NCBI GenBank assembly: GCA_947497455.1
Contig: CANMGU010000001.1
Coordinates: 868,001 to 932,000, forward strand
Reading direction: 5' to 3'
DNA length: 64,000 nucleotides
Origin: an uncultured Sphingomonadaceae bacterium
GTDB lineage: Bacteria > Pseudomonadota > Alphaproteobacteria > Sphingomonadales > Sphingomonadaceae
Part shown: piece after piece, positions 30,440-39,546 of the stretch
How positions within the stretch are numbered: the first letter of the stretch is position 1
How the letters are laid out: every line of letters begins with the position of its first letter
Translations under genes and position numbers: made by a program
Notes under the pieces: model-generated
What the model was told of the DNA's origin: nothing
Database searches by the model: none
The model's input: only the letters and a program-made list of their open reading frames with translations

Positions 30440-32086
30440 ATGATTCATCTGCCAAAAACCGCGATTACGGCTTCACTTTTCGCTATAGCGCTTTCGCTTG
30501 GCGCCTGCACATTGGGTGAGGGCGATCCAATGGCCGATGCTGAAGCAGCTTTTGCCAAAAATGACTATCGCAGCGCGCGCATCCATTTGCTTTCCGCGCT
30601 GCAGGAAAACAGTGCTGATCCAGCAGCCAACCTGTTATTTGCCAAAACGCAGCTGCGCCTCGGCGATGGTGTCGCGGCAGAAGCAGCATTGGAGAAGCTG
30701 GCTGATATTGCTCAGTATAAGGCAGAGTTGCCCAGCCTGATGGCGCATGCGCTGCTGCTTCGGGACATGCCGGAACGCGCATTGGCGCTGACTGAAAATC
30801 CGGATCCAGATCATGTCAGCCTGACTTATTGGGTCAAGGCGCAGGCCTTGCTACAACTCGACCGTAAAGAGGAAGCTGTTGCAGCACTGTCGGACGGTCT
30901 TGCCGCTGCGCCCAATGCCCCGCTATTGCTTGCTTTGCGTGGCAATTATGAGATTGACAACCGCAATATTAGCGCCGCAAAACGGACCGCATCCTTGGCG
31001 CTTCAATATGGGCCAGATAATCTTGATGCTTTGCTGCTATCTGGCCAACTGGCCCTGATGCGTCAGGATTTACCGGCTGCAAAGAGCGCCTTTGACAAGG
31101 CATTGAAACTATATCCTGACAGCATCACTCCGCTTTTTTCAGTCGCTGCGGTAAATGCTGATCTTGGTGATGATAAAGCCGCGAAGGCTGGTCTGAAAAG
31201 AGTACTGGATATTGCTCCAGGGCATCCGATGGCTCTATTCTTGATGGCAAGACTGGCGTTTAATGATGGCGAGATCGATCGTGCCCATGAGCTCGTTCAG
31301 GGTGCCGGGGACACATTGAATGACGTCCCTGGCGTGGCCTTGTTGCGCGGAGAGATTGCCTATCTGAAAGGCAATCACGAGCAGGCGATTGACCATCTGC
31401 GCAAGTTTCTGTTCGATATGCCGGGCCATGTGCAGGGAACAACCGTTCTTGGTCACGCGCTTGCCGCAGCTGGCAATGAAGCGGAGGCCTATCAGTTGGT
31501 CAAGCCGGCGGCCAATCGTGCATCGGCAACACCGCAATTGCTCGCATTGGCAGCAAGGTTGGGAAAGCTTCAGAATGACCCCACAGCCGATAGCTTTGCC
31601 GAACGTGCGAAAGCACCGGGCGGTCGGGATGATATCGCGCTGAAAATGACCGAGGCAGGACAGGCGATCGCCAGTAAGGAATGGCAAAAGGCAGATACCA
31701 TCTATGCCGATTTGCGGGCGTCCGGTCTTACCAGCAATGCGATTATCATGAATAACAGCGCGCTGGTTCAGCTCGAACTGGGCAACAAGGAGCAGGCCGT
31801 CAAATTCGCTCGCGAGGCGGTAGGTCTGACACCTGATGATCCCAATGTGATCGACACGCTCGGTTGGACGCTATTGCAATCTGGTCAGGATATGGCGGAG
31901 GCATTGAAGTTATTGCGCCAAGCATCGGCGCGCGCGCCAGGAAATCTGGAGATTCGCTGGCATCTTGCCAATGCACTCGCTGCCAATGGAAAAAACACCG
32001 AAGCGAAGCGAGTCATCTCTGGCCTGAAAGCCTTTGCAGGCAAGGAACAACAAGCGCAGATCGACCAACTGCTCGCCCGGCTTTGA
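30440..32086 (+). CDS. TPR lipoprotein, PrsT-like
   Basis: 548 aa from ATG 30440. Signal with lipobox L-G-A-C at about residue 22, then a tandem series of about a dozen tetratricopeptide repeats to the C-terminus (e.g. AKSAFDKALKLYPDSITPLFSVAAV). Overall design resembles the PEP-CTERM/XrtA system TPR lipoprotein PrsT, and it sits directly after a PEP-CTERM protein gene, which supports a role in exopolysaccharide or surface-protein export. The PrsT assignment is inference from architecture and context. Confidence 0.72.
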   Translation: MIHLPKTAITASLFAIALSLGACTLGEGDPMADAEAAFAKNDYRSARIHLLSALQENSADPAANLLFAKTQLRLGDGVAAEAALEKLADIAQYKAELPSLMAHALLLRDMPERALALTENPDPDHVSLTYWVKAQALLQLDRKEEAVAALSDGLAAAPNAPLLLALRGNYEIDNRNISAAKRTASLALQYGPDNLDALLLSGQLALMRQDLPAAKSAFDKALKLYPDSITPLFSVAAVNADLGDDKAAKAGLKRVLDIAPGHPMALFLMARLAFNDGEIDRAHELVQGAGDTLNDVPGVALLRGEIAYLKGNHEQAIDHLRKFLFDMPGHVQGTTVLGHALAAAGNEAEAYQLVKPAANRASATPQLLALAARLGKLQNDPTADSFAERAKAPGGRDDIALKMTEAGQAIASKEWQKADTIYADLRASGLTSNAIIMNNSALVQLELGNKEQAVKFAREAVGLTPDDPNVIDTLGWTLLQSGQDMAEALKLLRQASARAPGNLEIRWHLANALAANGKNTEAKRVISGLKAFAGKEQQAQIDQLLARL

Positions 32087-32134
32087 TAATAGGCCAGAAT
32101 CTGTTCAATCCGCGCGACAACCTATAGACTCTCT

Positions 32135-32156
32135 GAGCGCTTCGGATTAAGCGCTC
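32135..32156 (+). promoter_or_regulatory. Hairpin immediately before guaA start
   Basis: GAGCGCTT (32135-32142), loop CGGATT, AAGCGCTC (32149-32156), three bases before ATG 32160. It occupies the place of a Shine-Dalgarno. TATAGA at 32123-32128 could be the -10 of a transcript starting at the hairpin. Confidence 0.45.
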
Positions 32157-32159
32157 TTC

Positions 32160-33719
32160 ATGTCTATTGCCCATGAAGAAACCATCCTGATCGTCGATTT
32201 CGGTTCTCAGGTCACGCAGCTTATCGCCCGCCGGGTTCGTGAAGCGGGGGTCTATTCCGAAATCGCCCCTTTCAACAATGCCGAAGAGGCATTTGCACGG
32301 ATGAAGCCCAAGGGGATTATCCTCTCTGGCGGTCCGGCAAGTGTGACTGAAGATGGCAGCCCGCGTATCCCGCAAGCATTTCTCGATGCCAATATTCCGG
32401 TTCTGGGAATCTGCTATGGCCAGCAGGTCATGACAACGCAATTGGGCGGCCAGGTCGAGGGCGGCGAAAGCGGTGAGTTTGGCCGTGCTTTTATCGAGAT
32501 TTCGGAAAGCTGCGTCCTCTTTGATGGCCTTTGGAAGGTCGGTGAAAAACATCAGGTGTGGATGAGTCATGGTGACAAGGTCACCGAATTTGCACCCGGT
32601 TTTCGGATTGTCGCGACCACCGAAGGCGCGCCATTTGCGATTATCGCGGACGATGAGAAACGTTTTTACGGCATGCAATTTCACCCTGAGGTGGTTCACA
32701 CGCCTGACGGTGGCAAGCTGATCGCCAATTTCGTTCGCCATGTCTGCGGCTGTGCTGGTGACTGGACCATGGCAGAATTCAAGGCTGCCAAGATCAAGGA
32801 AATCCGAGAGCAAGTCGGTGATGCCAAGGTTATCTGCGGTCTCTCGGGCGGCGTCGATAGCGCGGTTGCGGCTGTGCTGATCCATGAAGCCATTGGCGAG
32901 CAGCTAACCTGTGTCTTTGTTGATCACGGATTGATGCGGCAAGGCGAAGCGGATCAGGTGGTGAGCCTGTTCAAAGGTCATTATAATATTCCGCTTGTCC
33001 ATCTCGATGTCGAGACATTATTCCTGAATGGTCTTAAGGGCGAAACCGATCCCGAGAAAAAGCGCAAATTTATTGGCAAGACCTTTATTGATGTATTTGA
33101 GATTGAAGCAAAAAAAGTCGGTGGCGCCGATTTCCTTGCGCAAGGCACGCTTTATCCAGATGTGATCGAGAGCGTTTCCTTTACAGGTGGACCGAGCGTA
33201 ACGATCAAGTCGCATCATAATGTTGGCGGGCTTCCCGAGCGCATGAATATGAAGCTGGTCGAACCGCTTCGCGAACTGTTCAAGGATGAAGTCCGTGCGC
33301 TCGGCCGAGAACTTGGGCTGCCCGAGATTTTCGTTGGTCGCCATCCCTTTCCCGGCCCGGGCCTTGCTATCCGAATCCCGGGCGAAGTGACTAAGGAACG
33401 TTGCGATATTTTGCGCAAAGCTGATGCTATCTATCTGGAAGAAATCCGAAATGCCGGATTATATGATGCGATCTGGCAGGCTTTTGCGGTGCTGCTGCCC
33501 GTCAAGACAGTGGGCGTGATGGGCGACCACCGCACCTATGATAGCGTCTGCGGCCTGCGCGCCGTGACCAGCACAGATGGCATGACCGCCGATGTCTATC
33601 CGTTTGACGCCAGCTTCCTGACGCGCGTGGCGACGCGGATTGTCAACGAGGTGAAGGGGATAAATCGGGTGGTTTATGATTATACCTCGAAGCCGCCGGG
33701 AACGATTGAGTGGGAGTGA
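32160..33719 (+). CDS. guaA: GMP synthase (glutamine-hydrolysing)
   Basis: XMP + ATP + glutamine to GMP. 519 aa. Class I amidotransferase: SGGPASV, nucleophile C in GICYGQQ, HPEV; ATP-pyrophosphatase loop [15 protein letters not shown]-terminal dimerisation domain ending PPGTIEWE. No SD is visible; a hairpin precedes the ATG. Confidence 0.98.
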   Translation: MSIAHEETILIVDFGSQVTQLIARRVREAGVYSEIAPFNNAEEAFARMKPKGIILSGGPASVTEDGSPRIPQAFLDANIPVLGICYGQQVMTTQLGGQVEGGESGEFGRAFIEISESCVLFDGLWKVGEKHQVWMSHGDKVTEFAPGFRIVATTEGAPFAIIADDEKRFYGMQFHPEVVHTPDGGKLIANFVRHVCGCAGDWTMAEFKAAKIKEIREQVGDAKVICGLSGGVDSAVAAVLIHEAIGEQLTCVFVDHGLMRQGEADQVVSLFKGHYNIPLVHLDVETLFLNGLKGETDPEKKRKFIGKTFIDVFEIEAKKVGGADFLAQGTLYPDVIESVSFTGGPSVTIKSHHNVGGLPERMNMKLVEPLRELFKDEVRALGRELGLPEIFVGRHPFPGPGLAIRIPGEVTKERCDILRKADAIYLEEIRNAGLYDAIWQAFAVLLPVKTVGVMGDHRTYDSVCGLRAVTSTDGMTADVYPFDASFLTRVATRIVNEVKGINRVVYDYTSKPPGTIEWE

Positions 33720-34255
33720 CGCAAACTACTTCTAGTTTGAACCGAATATTCAAGGGTGTTCGGCGTATGGGAGTTGATTCAATACCCATAATTAGGCTCG
33801 CAATGGCTATGCGCCGAGAGCGTTATACCCAAGCCCTTGCATTAGTAGAGAGCATCGAACCAAAAATCAGCAAGCAGACCAATGTTCCAAAACTTCTTCC
33901 TCACCAATATATGGCACTAAAAGGCGAGTTATTGATCAGGAATGAGCGTTTTGAAGAAGCGCGTAGATGCTTGAAGAGCGTACTGGAAAAGATACAGTCC
34001 GAAGAATCTGGAAGAGCGAAGTATCTAAGAATCTATATCCAATTCTGGTTGGCTGAATTGCGAGGCGATATGGCAAAATCAAGCTACTATTCCAGAGCAT
34101 CTTTAGGGCTCGAGAAATATGCTTCCGGTATGATTGAAGTGCCAATCCGAGATAGCGACCTTGACGAGCCCCTTTTTGACCCGGAGATCGTCAAGGAGGC
34201 AAGCTCAGTAAACCAGAGCGTTGATGAGTTTGTTCGACAGCAAGTGGTTAAGTGA
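33710..34255 (+). CDS. Hypothetical TPR-like protein overlapping guaA end
   Basis: Up to 181 aa from GTG 33710 (10-base overlap with guaA); ATG 33767 ([20 protein letters not shown], 162 aa) behind AAGGG is an alternative. No signal peptide. Helical, with two repeat-like pairs ([10 protein letters not shown]...; [23 protein letters not shown]) suggesting TPR-type helices. A 60-base sample (33841-33900) has 26 G+C, low for this window, so possible acquired gene. No specific function recognised. Confidence 0.55.
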   Translation: MGVTQTTSSLNRIFKGVRRMGVDSIPIIRLAMAMRRERYTQALALVESIEPKISKQTNVPKLLPHQYMALKGELLIRNERFEEARRCLKSVLEKIQSEESGRAKYLRIYIQFWLAELRGDMAKSSYYSRASLGLEKYASGMIEVPIRDSDLDEPLFDPEIVKEASSVNQSVDEFVRQQVVK

Positions 34256-34260
34256 TCTTT

Positions 34261-34342
34261 GCCATGCTGAACTCGATTCAGCATCCTTGGCGGTTCGGTG
34301 CATCACAAAGTGACGCAGGTAAACAGGTTCAGGATGACGAGC
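34261..34342 (+). repeat. REP-like palindromic element
   Basis: ATGCTGAA (34264-34271), loop CTCGA, TTCAGCAT (34277-34284), then about 40 bases later GGTTCAGGATGACGAGC. This pattern (GCTGAAC..GTTCAGC with trailing TTCAGGATGACG) resembles dispersed intergenic palindromes of sphingomonad genomes. Only one copy is seen here, so repetition is from memory, not shown. Confidence 0.5.
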
Positions 34343-34370
34343 AAAAACGAGAAACAACAGGAGAGAAACC

Positions 34371-35378
34371 ATGAAAGCCATTCAACTCGCCGCGCCCGCG
34401 TCGCTAGACAATCTCAAATTGGTCGATCTTCCTGACCCCGCTGCTCCCGGTCCGGGCGAAATCGCTGTGCGGCTGCGGGCTTCATCGCTTAACTATCATG
34501 ATTATGCGGTGGTCAAGGGCATGCTCCCAACGGCGGACAAGCGAATTCCCATGTCGGATGGTGCGGGCGACGTGACAGCAGTGGGTGAGGGCGTTACTGA
34601 ATTTAAAATCGGTGACGCAGTGGTCTCAGCCTTCTTCCCCGACTGGATTGATGGTACACCGCCCGAAGGCGGGTTCCAGCGCGTGCCCGGCGATGGGATT
34701 GATGGCTATGCCTGTGAACAGGCCGTTGGCCCGGCCACAGCATGGACCCATGCGCCTCGGGGCTATAGCGCTGCCGAAGCGGCGACGCTGACTTGTGCGG
34801 GGCTCACGGCCTGGCGGGCTCTATTTGTGGATGGCTGCGTAAAACCAGGCGATACGGTGTTGGTGCAAGGCACCGGCGGCGTATCGATCTTTGCGTTGCA
34901 ATTTGCCAAAGCGGCAGGCGCAACGGTGATCGCAACGTCTTCATCCGATGAAAAGCTAGAGCGGCTCAAGGCGTTAGGCGCGGATCACCTGATCAATTAT
35001 AAGAAGGTAGAAGCTTGGGGGCCAAAAGTTCTTGAGCTTACCGGTGGCAAGGGTGTCGATTGCGTAGTTGAAATTGGCGGTCCGGGTACGCTGGACCAAT
35101 CCATGATGGCTACGCGTATTGGCGGGCATATTGCCCTGATCGGCGTGCTGACCGGATTTGCCGGACCGGTGCAGACCGGTTTGTTGATGGCCAAGAACCT
35201 GCGCGTGCAGGGCCTGACTGTCGGCAGTCGCGCGCAGCAACTTGATATGATCGCGGCGATAGACGTCAACGGCATCAAGCCGGTGCTCGACAAGCATTTT
35301 CCGCTATCCGATTTGGCCGACGCTTTCCGTCATCAGGAATCGGGTGCGCATTTCGGAAAAATAGTGGTTGATATCTGA
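34371..35378 (+). CDS. Zinc-independent MDR oxidoreductase (quinone-reductase-like)
   Basis: 335 aa. Medium-chain dehydrogenase/reductase: GroES-like N-terminal domain (ASSLNYHDYAVVKGML, PMSDGAGDV), Rossmann motif VQGTGGVSIFALQFAKAAGATVIATSS. The catalytic and structural zinc cysteines of classical alcohol dehydrogenases are absent, as in quinone oxidoreductases. Preceded by CAGGAGAG. NAD(P)H-dependent; substrate unknown. Confidence 0.9.
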   Translation: MKAIQLAAPASLDNLKLVDLPDPAAPGPGEIAVRLRASSLNYHDYAVVKGMLPTADKRIPMSDGAGDVTAVGEGVTEFKIGDAVVSAFFPDWIDGTPPEGGFQRVPGDGIDGYACEQAVGPATAWTHAPRGYSAAEAATLTCAGLTAWRALFVDGCVKPGDTVLVQGTGGVSIFALQFAKAAGATVIATSSSDEKLERLKALGADHLINYKKVEAWGPKVLELTGGKGVDCVVEIGGPGTLDQSMMATRIGGHIALIGVLTGFAGPVQTGLLMAKNLRVQGLTVGSRAQQLDMIAAIDVNGIKPVLDKHFPLSDLADAFRHQESGAHFGKIVVDI

Positions 35379-35442
35379 CGGTCGCAGCGGTCTGTCCGCG
35401 ACCGTCTTGTCATATGCAAGGTCTCAAGGCATCCTGCTTTCC

Positions 35443-36162
35443 ATGCAGGTGAGCTTTGACTTCGATTCCCGACCCGCTTTGCTGGATCGCATCCAGCAAC
35501 AGCTGATCGCACAATTTGGGCGGATTATACGCCCGGCGAACAAGCGTCGCGACCCCGTTTGGACATTGGTACAGGGTGTGATTGGCGCACGAACAAAAAC
35601 GGCGGTGTCCAATGCCACGACCGATCGTCTGCTGGCGGATCTGGGCAGTTGGGAAGCCGTGGCAGGGCAGCCATTGGAAGCACTTACAGACCTTCTGGCC
35701 AATCAGACCTTTCCGGATCTGTCGGCAAGTCGGTTGAAGGATTGTCTCACCGAAATCATCAGGCATTACGGGGCTGCTAATCTGTCTCATTTGATGGAAA
35801 TGGAAACCGAAGAGGCGATGGCGTGGCTGGAAACGCTGCCCGGTGTCGCACGCAAGATCAGCGTAGGTGTGATGACCAACAGTACGCTGAAACGCAAGGC
35901 GCTGGTCATCGACACGCATCACCGGCGGGTGATTCAGCGCATTGGACTGGTGCCAGCCAGAGCGGACACGACGCGGGCTTATGATATTTTGATGCCTGTT
36001 TTGCCACTGGACTGGAAAGCAGCGGATGTCGATGAGCATCATCTGCTGGTAAAACGGCTGGGCCAGATCCACTGTCGTCCGTCCCGTCCCGATTGTGCAA
36101 CTTGTCCGGTCCGTGGTGACTGTCAAACTGGCCAGGACTTTGGAGTGCGGCATCGTGAATAG
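35443..36162 (+). CDS. Endonuclease III-like DNA glycosylase/lyase
   Basis: 239 aa from ATG 35443. HhH-GPD fold: hairpin LPGVARK (132-138) with the Schiff-base lysine K138, catalytic aspartate D157 in VIDTHHRRV, and 4Fe-4S cysteines C211-x6-C218-x2-C221-x5-C227, the exact Nth spacing. Removes oxidised pyrimidines. It is clearly diverged from true Nth in the N-terminal half, so it may be a second paralogue; the specificity is open. Overlaps the next gene by 8 bases. Confidence 0.88.
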   Translation: MQVSFDFDSRPALLDRIQQQLIAQFGRIIRPANKRRDPVWTLVQGVIGARTKTAVSNATTDRLLADLGSWEAVAGQPLEALTDLLANQTFPDLSASRLKDCLTEIIRHYGAANLSHLMEMETEEAMAWLETLPGVARKISVGVMTNSTLKRKALVIDTHHRRVIQRIGLVPARADTTRAYDILMPVLPLDWKAADVDEHHLLVKRLGQIHCRPSRPDCATCPVRGDCQTGQDFGVRHRE

Positions 36163-36568
36163 GACACGTATCGCGGTTGCGGATGATTGCGATGCGGTTT
36201 TGTCGCTTTGGGCAGCCTGCGCTCTTACCCGCCCGTGGAATGATGCTGCGGCGGACTTCACGCGTGCTGTGGAGAATCCAGCGGCTGATATCCTTTGCCT
36301 TGAGAAGGAAGGACATCTGATGGCAACAGTCATGGTGGGCTATGACGGCCATCGCGGCTGGGTCTATTATCTCGGAGTGGCACCAGACAGCCGTATGCAC
36401 GGTCTGGGACGAGAGATGATGCTAGCAGCAGAGCATTGGTTACGTGAACGGCATGCGCCAAAAATCCAGTTGATGGTGCGAGAGGATAATGAGCAGGCCA
36501 TCGGTTTTTATGAAGCGCTAGGATATGAGGTGCAGCCAGTCGTAACAATTGGCCGGCGGTTTGAATAA
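36155..36568 (+). CDS. GNAT acetyltransferase, YpeA-like
   Basis: 137 aa from GTG 36155, with GGAG 9 bases upstream and an 8-base overlap with the glycosylase gene, so translationally coupled. Acetyl-CoA loop LGVAPDSRMHGLGREMM and C-terminal NEQAIGFYEALGYEVQ. Length and motifs fit the YpeA group, whose substrate is unknown. Confidence 0.85.
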   Translation: MNRTRIAVADDCDAVLSLWAACALTRPWNDAAADFTRAVENPAADILCLEKEGHLMATVMVGYDGHRGWVYYLGVAPDSRMHGLGREMMLAAEHWLRERHAPKIQLMVREDNEQAIGFYEALGYEVQPVVTIGRRFE

Positions 36569-36648
36569 GAGCTGTTGTTGATGCAAACGAGATATTTCGG
36601 GGTGGTTTCGTTTGGTTTGATCCGCGTTTCTGTCATGGAGGAGAGATC

Positions 36649-37131
36649 ATGTCTGAAGTTTCACCGGCCCCTATAATACGACAGCTAACCTCGGAAGATA
36701 CAGTGTTCGCGCGCGGCCTATTAGATGTTTTTGGAGCGGCATTTGAGGAAGAAGAGACCTATGATGCTGCTGCATCCAGCGATGCCTATCTTAAGAAATT
36801 ACTAGCCCGTGAGCATTTCATTGCACTTGTCGCATTAGTAGATGGAGAAGTTGTCGGCGGGATAGCCGCCTATGAATTGGAAAAATTGGAGCAGGAGCGT
36901 TCCGAAGTTTATATCTACGATCTGGCGGTTCTGGAGAGCTTTCGCCGGACTCATATCGCGACAAAGCTGATCGACGCCGTGCGCAAAATCGCATCGGAGC
37001 GAGGGGCCTGGGTGGTCTTTGTACAAGCGGATCACGGGGATGATCCCGCCATTGCCCTCTACACCGGCCTTGGAACGCGGGAAGATGTCCTGCACTTTGA
37101 TATCTCTGTTGCAGATAAAGAGCAGGGCTAG
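36649..37131 (+). CDS. AAC(3)-I-type aminoglycoside N-acetyltransferase homologue
   Basis: 160 aa GNAT protein closely patterned on AAC(3)-I enzymes: FIALVALVDGEVVGGIAAYEL, EQERSEVYIYDLAV, VVFVQADHGDDPAIALYTGLGTRE and VLHFDI all have counterparts in AAC(3)-Ia. It would acetylate gentamicin-type aminoglycosides. Odd: the acetyl-CoA loop R-x-x-G-x-A reads R99-R-T-H102-I-A104, so the glycine is His. Base composition is like the neighbours (31 G+C in 36841-36900) and no integron surrounds it, so probably intrinsic. Whether it confers resistance is untested. Confidence 0.85.
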   Translation: MSEVSPAPIIRQLTSEDTVFARGLLDVFGAAFEEEETYDAAASSDAYLKKLLAREHFIALVALVDGEVVGGIAAYELEKLEQERSEVYIYDLAVLESFRRTHIATKLIDAVRKIASERGAWVVFVQADHGDDPAIALYTGLGTREDVLHFDISVADKEQG

Positions 37132-37246
37132 GCTGATCTTCTGGAGATTGGCTCTTGCGCAGCGATTATTTCTGGCTAATCCCTTTTGGAGAGTGCGTTG
37201 CTGATCCAAATATTGAGCAATGTCAGAAAACAGGATGAGTATAGTG

Positions 37247-37615
37247 ATGGCTAACGAAACAAAAATGTATGGTATTTCCAATTGCGACACGATCAAGAAG
37301 GCGCGTAACTGGATGGAACGGAACGGTATAAACTACGTCTTCCACGACTATAAAAAATCGGGGATTACCAAAGACAAACTGGAGCTCTGGGTGATGCAGG
37401 TCGGCTGGGAGCCGTTGCTCAACAAGCGCGGTACAACGTTCAAAAAGCTACCAGATATGATGAAAGAAAATATCGATGAGAACAGCGCCATCATGTTGAT
37501 GGCGGAGAATCCGAGCATGATCAAACGGCCGGTTCTTGAGCATGGCGATGAACTTGTGGTGGGTTTCAAAGCCGCAGATTATGAGGCGGCTGGTCTGTCG
37601 GCGCGCAACAGTTAG
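37247..37615 (+). CDS. ArsC/Spx-family reductase (YffB-like)
   Basis: 122 aa from ATG 37247 (an ATG at 37220 gives 131 aa). Thioredoxin-like fold with YGISNCDTIKKARNWMERNGI and FHDYKKSGI; a single Cys in N-C-D-T and RPVLE typify the YffB group, which is distinct from true arsenate reductases. A glutathione-dependent thiol reductase is possible; role unknown. Confidence 0.87.
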   Translation: MANETKMYGISNCDTIKKARNWMERNGINYVFHDYKKSGITKDKLELWVMQVGWEPLLNKRGTTFKKLPDMMKENIDENSAIMLMAENPSMIKRPVLEHGDELVVGFKAADYEAAGLSARNS

Positions 37616-37637
37616 AATGCTCAGGTAGCCCAGGCAG

Positions 37638-38192
37638 ATGCCGACGATAATGTCACATGCTGCAATTCCGATTGCCGGAGCATTGATGTTGGGGCGTGGT
37701 CGTTTATCGATTCCCGTAATCGGAACCGGAATAGTCTTCGCTATGCTGCCCGACGCAGATGTTATCGGCTTTGGCTTGGGGATAGACTATTCCGATAGCT
37801 GGGGGCACCGGGGGGCAAGCCACTCGCTGCTATTCGCGGCCATTTCAGCTCTGTTGGCAGTCGCGTTGATTCGTCCGGGACGCTATCTCGTCGCCGGACT
37901 TTTCCTATTTATTTCTATGGCTTCGCACGGGCTTCTCGATACAATGACTAATGGCGGATTGGGGGCGGCCCTGTTTTGGCCATGGGATGAGACCCGTCAT
38001 TTCGCACCGCGGACGCCGATCGCTGTATCGCCTATCGGTATATCGAGTTTTATCTCGGCGCGCGGAATGAAAGTGCTACAATCGGAAGCTATATGGATAT
38101 GGACACCGCTGGCTTTGTCGGTCACGATGGTCCTGGTTCTGAAATATTGGAGAATGAGATGGTTACGGCAAAATGGAACGGCGCGACAATAG
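37638..38192 (+). CDS. YdjM/DUF457-type membrane-bound metal-dependent hydrolase-like protein
   Basis: 184 aa, four or five predicted membrane helices. Histidine/aspartate pattern of the family: SHAAIPI, MLPDADVI, WGHRGASHSLLF, SHGLLD. Members such as E. coli YdjM are SOS-linked inner-membrane proteins of uncertain activity. Its 3' end overlaps the DUF427 gene by 34 bases. Confidence 0.83.
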   Translation: MPTIMSHAAIPIAGALMLGRGRLSIPVIGTGIVFAMLPDADVIGFGLGIDYSDSWGHRGASHSLLFAAISALLAVALIRPGRYLVAGLFLFISMASHGLLDTMTNGGLGAALFWPWDETRHFAPRTPIAVSPIGISSFISARGMKVLQSEAIWIWTPLALSVTMVLVLKYWRMRWLRQNGTARQ

Positions 38193-38443
38193 CAGAAAGC
38201 GACGACACAGTAGTGGTTGAAGGCAATCACTATTTTCCTCGTGATGCCGTTAAAATGGATTGGCTAACAGACAGCGAGAAAACGACCTTTTGTCCCTGGA
38301 AAGGAACGGCCTCTTATCACACACTCGTCATTGATGGGCAGACCAATGCGGACGCGGCATGGTATTATCCCGAACCAAAAGACGCAGCACAGGAGATTAA
38401 GGACCGGATCGCTTTCTGGAACGGCGTCGAAGTATCAGATTGA
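38159..38443 (+). CDS. DUF427 domain protein
   Basis: 94 aa from ATG 38159 (MVTAKWNGATIAES), GGAG 6 bases upstream, inside the 3' end of the preceding gene. Domain residues: GNHYFPRDAV, TFCPWKGTASYHTL, DAAWYYPEP. Widespread small protein of unknown function. Its stop overlaps the next start by one base (TGATG). Confidence 0.88.
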   Translation: MVTAKWNGATIAESDDTVVVEGNHYFPRDAVKMDWLTDSEKTTFCPWKGTASYHTLVIDGQTNADAAWYYPEPKDAAQEIKDRIAFWNGVEVSD

Positions 38444-39546
38444 TGCCCGGACGCATTCTTCTAGCTCTTTCGATATTGATCTTTGCCAGTGCGTGCGGCG
38501 CCCAACCGGAGAATAGTGACATGCCATTGAAAGCTGCGGCCACCCTGTCGGGTGAGCAACCGATCGTCATCGCGCATCGTGGAGCCAGCGGGGATACTAT
38601 TGAGCATACTTTGGAGGCTTATCAGCGGGGTATCGATCACGGTGCTGAGTTCATCGAACCGGATCTGGTCTTGACCAAAGACGGTGTACTGGTTGCTCGG
38701 CATGAAAACGAGATAAGTGGTACGACAAATGTCGCCGATAAGCCGGAATTTGCCGAACGCAAAACGACCAAGACGATTGACGGACGCGAGTATATAGGTT
38801 GGTTCACAGAGGATTTTACGCTGGCAGAGCTGAAAACCTTAAGAGCAAAAGAGCGACTGCCGGACGTCCGACCTCAAAACACACCCTATGATGGGCAGTT
38901 TGGGATCCCGACTTTCGAGGAGGTGTTGCAATTACTCAAAACGCATGAAGCGAAAACGGGTGAACGGATTGGTGTCTATCCGGAAACCAAGCATCCATCT
39001 TATTTCGCCTCCATCGGTCTGCCGCATGAACAACCAATGCTGGCATTGCTCAAGAAATATGGATTTGTTGGTGCCGATGATCCGGTGTTTATCCAGTCTT
39101 TCGAGGTTGGCAACTTGCAGGCGCTGGACAAAAAAACCGATATCCAGCTGGTACAACTTGTTGCGGATCAAGGCGGTCCCCCCGATTTACCAGAGACCCT
39201 CTATGCGGATATGGTGACTGAAACCGGACTTTTAGAGGTCGCCAAATATGCGGATGGCATAGGGCCGTCCAAAAATCTGATTATTGGCCGCGATGATCAA
39301 GATCGCCTAAAAAAGCCAACCAGTCTTGTTGCAGACGCTCATGCGGCCGGCCTATTGGTCCATCCGTGGACATTCCGTATTGAAAATGTGTTCCTCCCTA
39401 AAGAGTTTCAAGGCGGCTATACGGCATCGGCGATCGGGGATGTAAAGGCCGAAATGAGAACCTATCTGGCAACCGGAATCGACGGACTGTTTAGTGATAA
39501 CCCGAGAGAGGCAGCTTTAGCCGTTGATCAGTTAGGAGCTGAATAA
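38443..39546 (+). CDS. Glycerophosphodiester phosphodiesterase, lipoprotein form
   Basis: 367 aa from ATG 38443. Lipobox A-S-A-C-G near residue 19, so membrane-anchored. GDPD barrel: IAHRGASGDTIEHTLEAYQRGIDHGAEFIEPDLVLTKDGV gives the catalytic HRG and metal-binding E-x-D; then H52-type RHENE. Length and organisation match the periplasmic GlpQ class that frees glycerol-3-phosphate. One-base overlap with DUF427; its end overlaps the convergent MFS gene by 19 bases. Confidence 0.92.
   Translation: MPGRILLALSILIFASACGAQPENSDMPLKAAATLSGEQPIVIAHRGASGDTIEHTLEAYQRGIDHGAEFIEPDLVLTKDGVLVARHENEISGTTNVADKPEFAERKTTKTIDGREYIGWFTEDFTLAELKTLRAKERLPDVRPQNTPYDGQFGIPTFEEVLQLLKTHEAKTGERIGVYPETKHPSYFASIGLPHEQPMLALLKKYGFVGADDPVFIQSFEVGNLQALDKKTDIQLVQLVADQGGPPDLPETLYADMVTETGLLEVAKYADGIGPSKNLIIGRDDQDRLKKPTSLVADAHAAGLLVHPWTFRIENVFLPKEFQGGYTASAIGDVKAEMRTYLATGIDGLFSDNPREAALAVDQLGAE

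Noticed and set aside
37247..37615. Arsenate reductase ArsC
   Set aside because: The protein is of the YffB/Spx type with a single Cys in NCDT and no ars genes nearby; arsenic role not supported.
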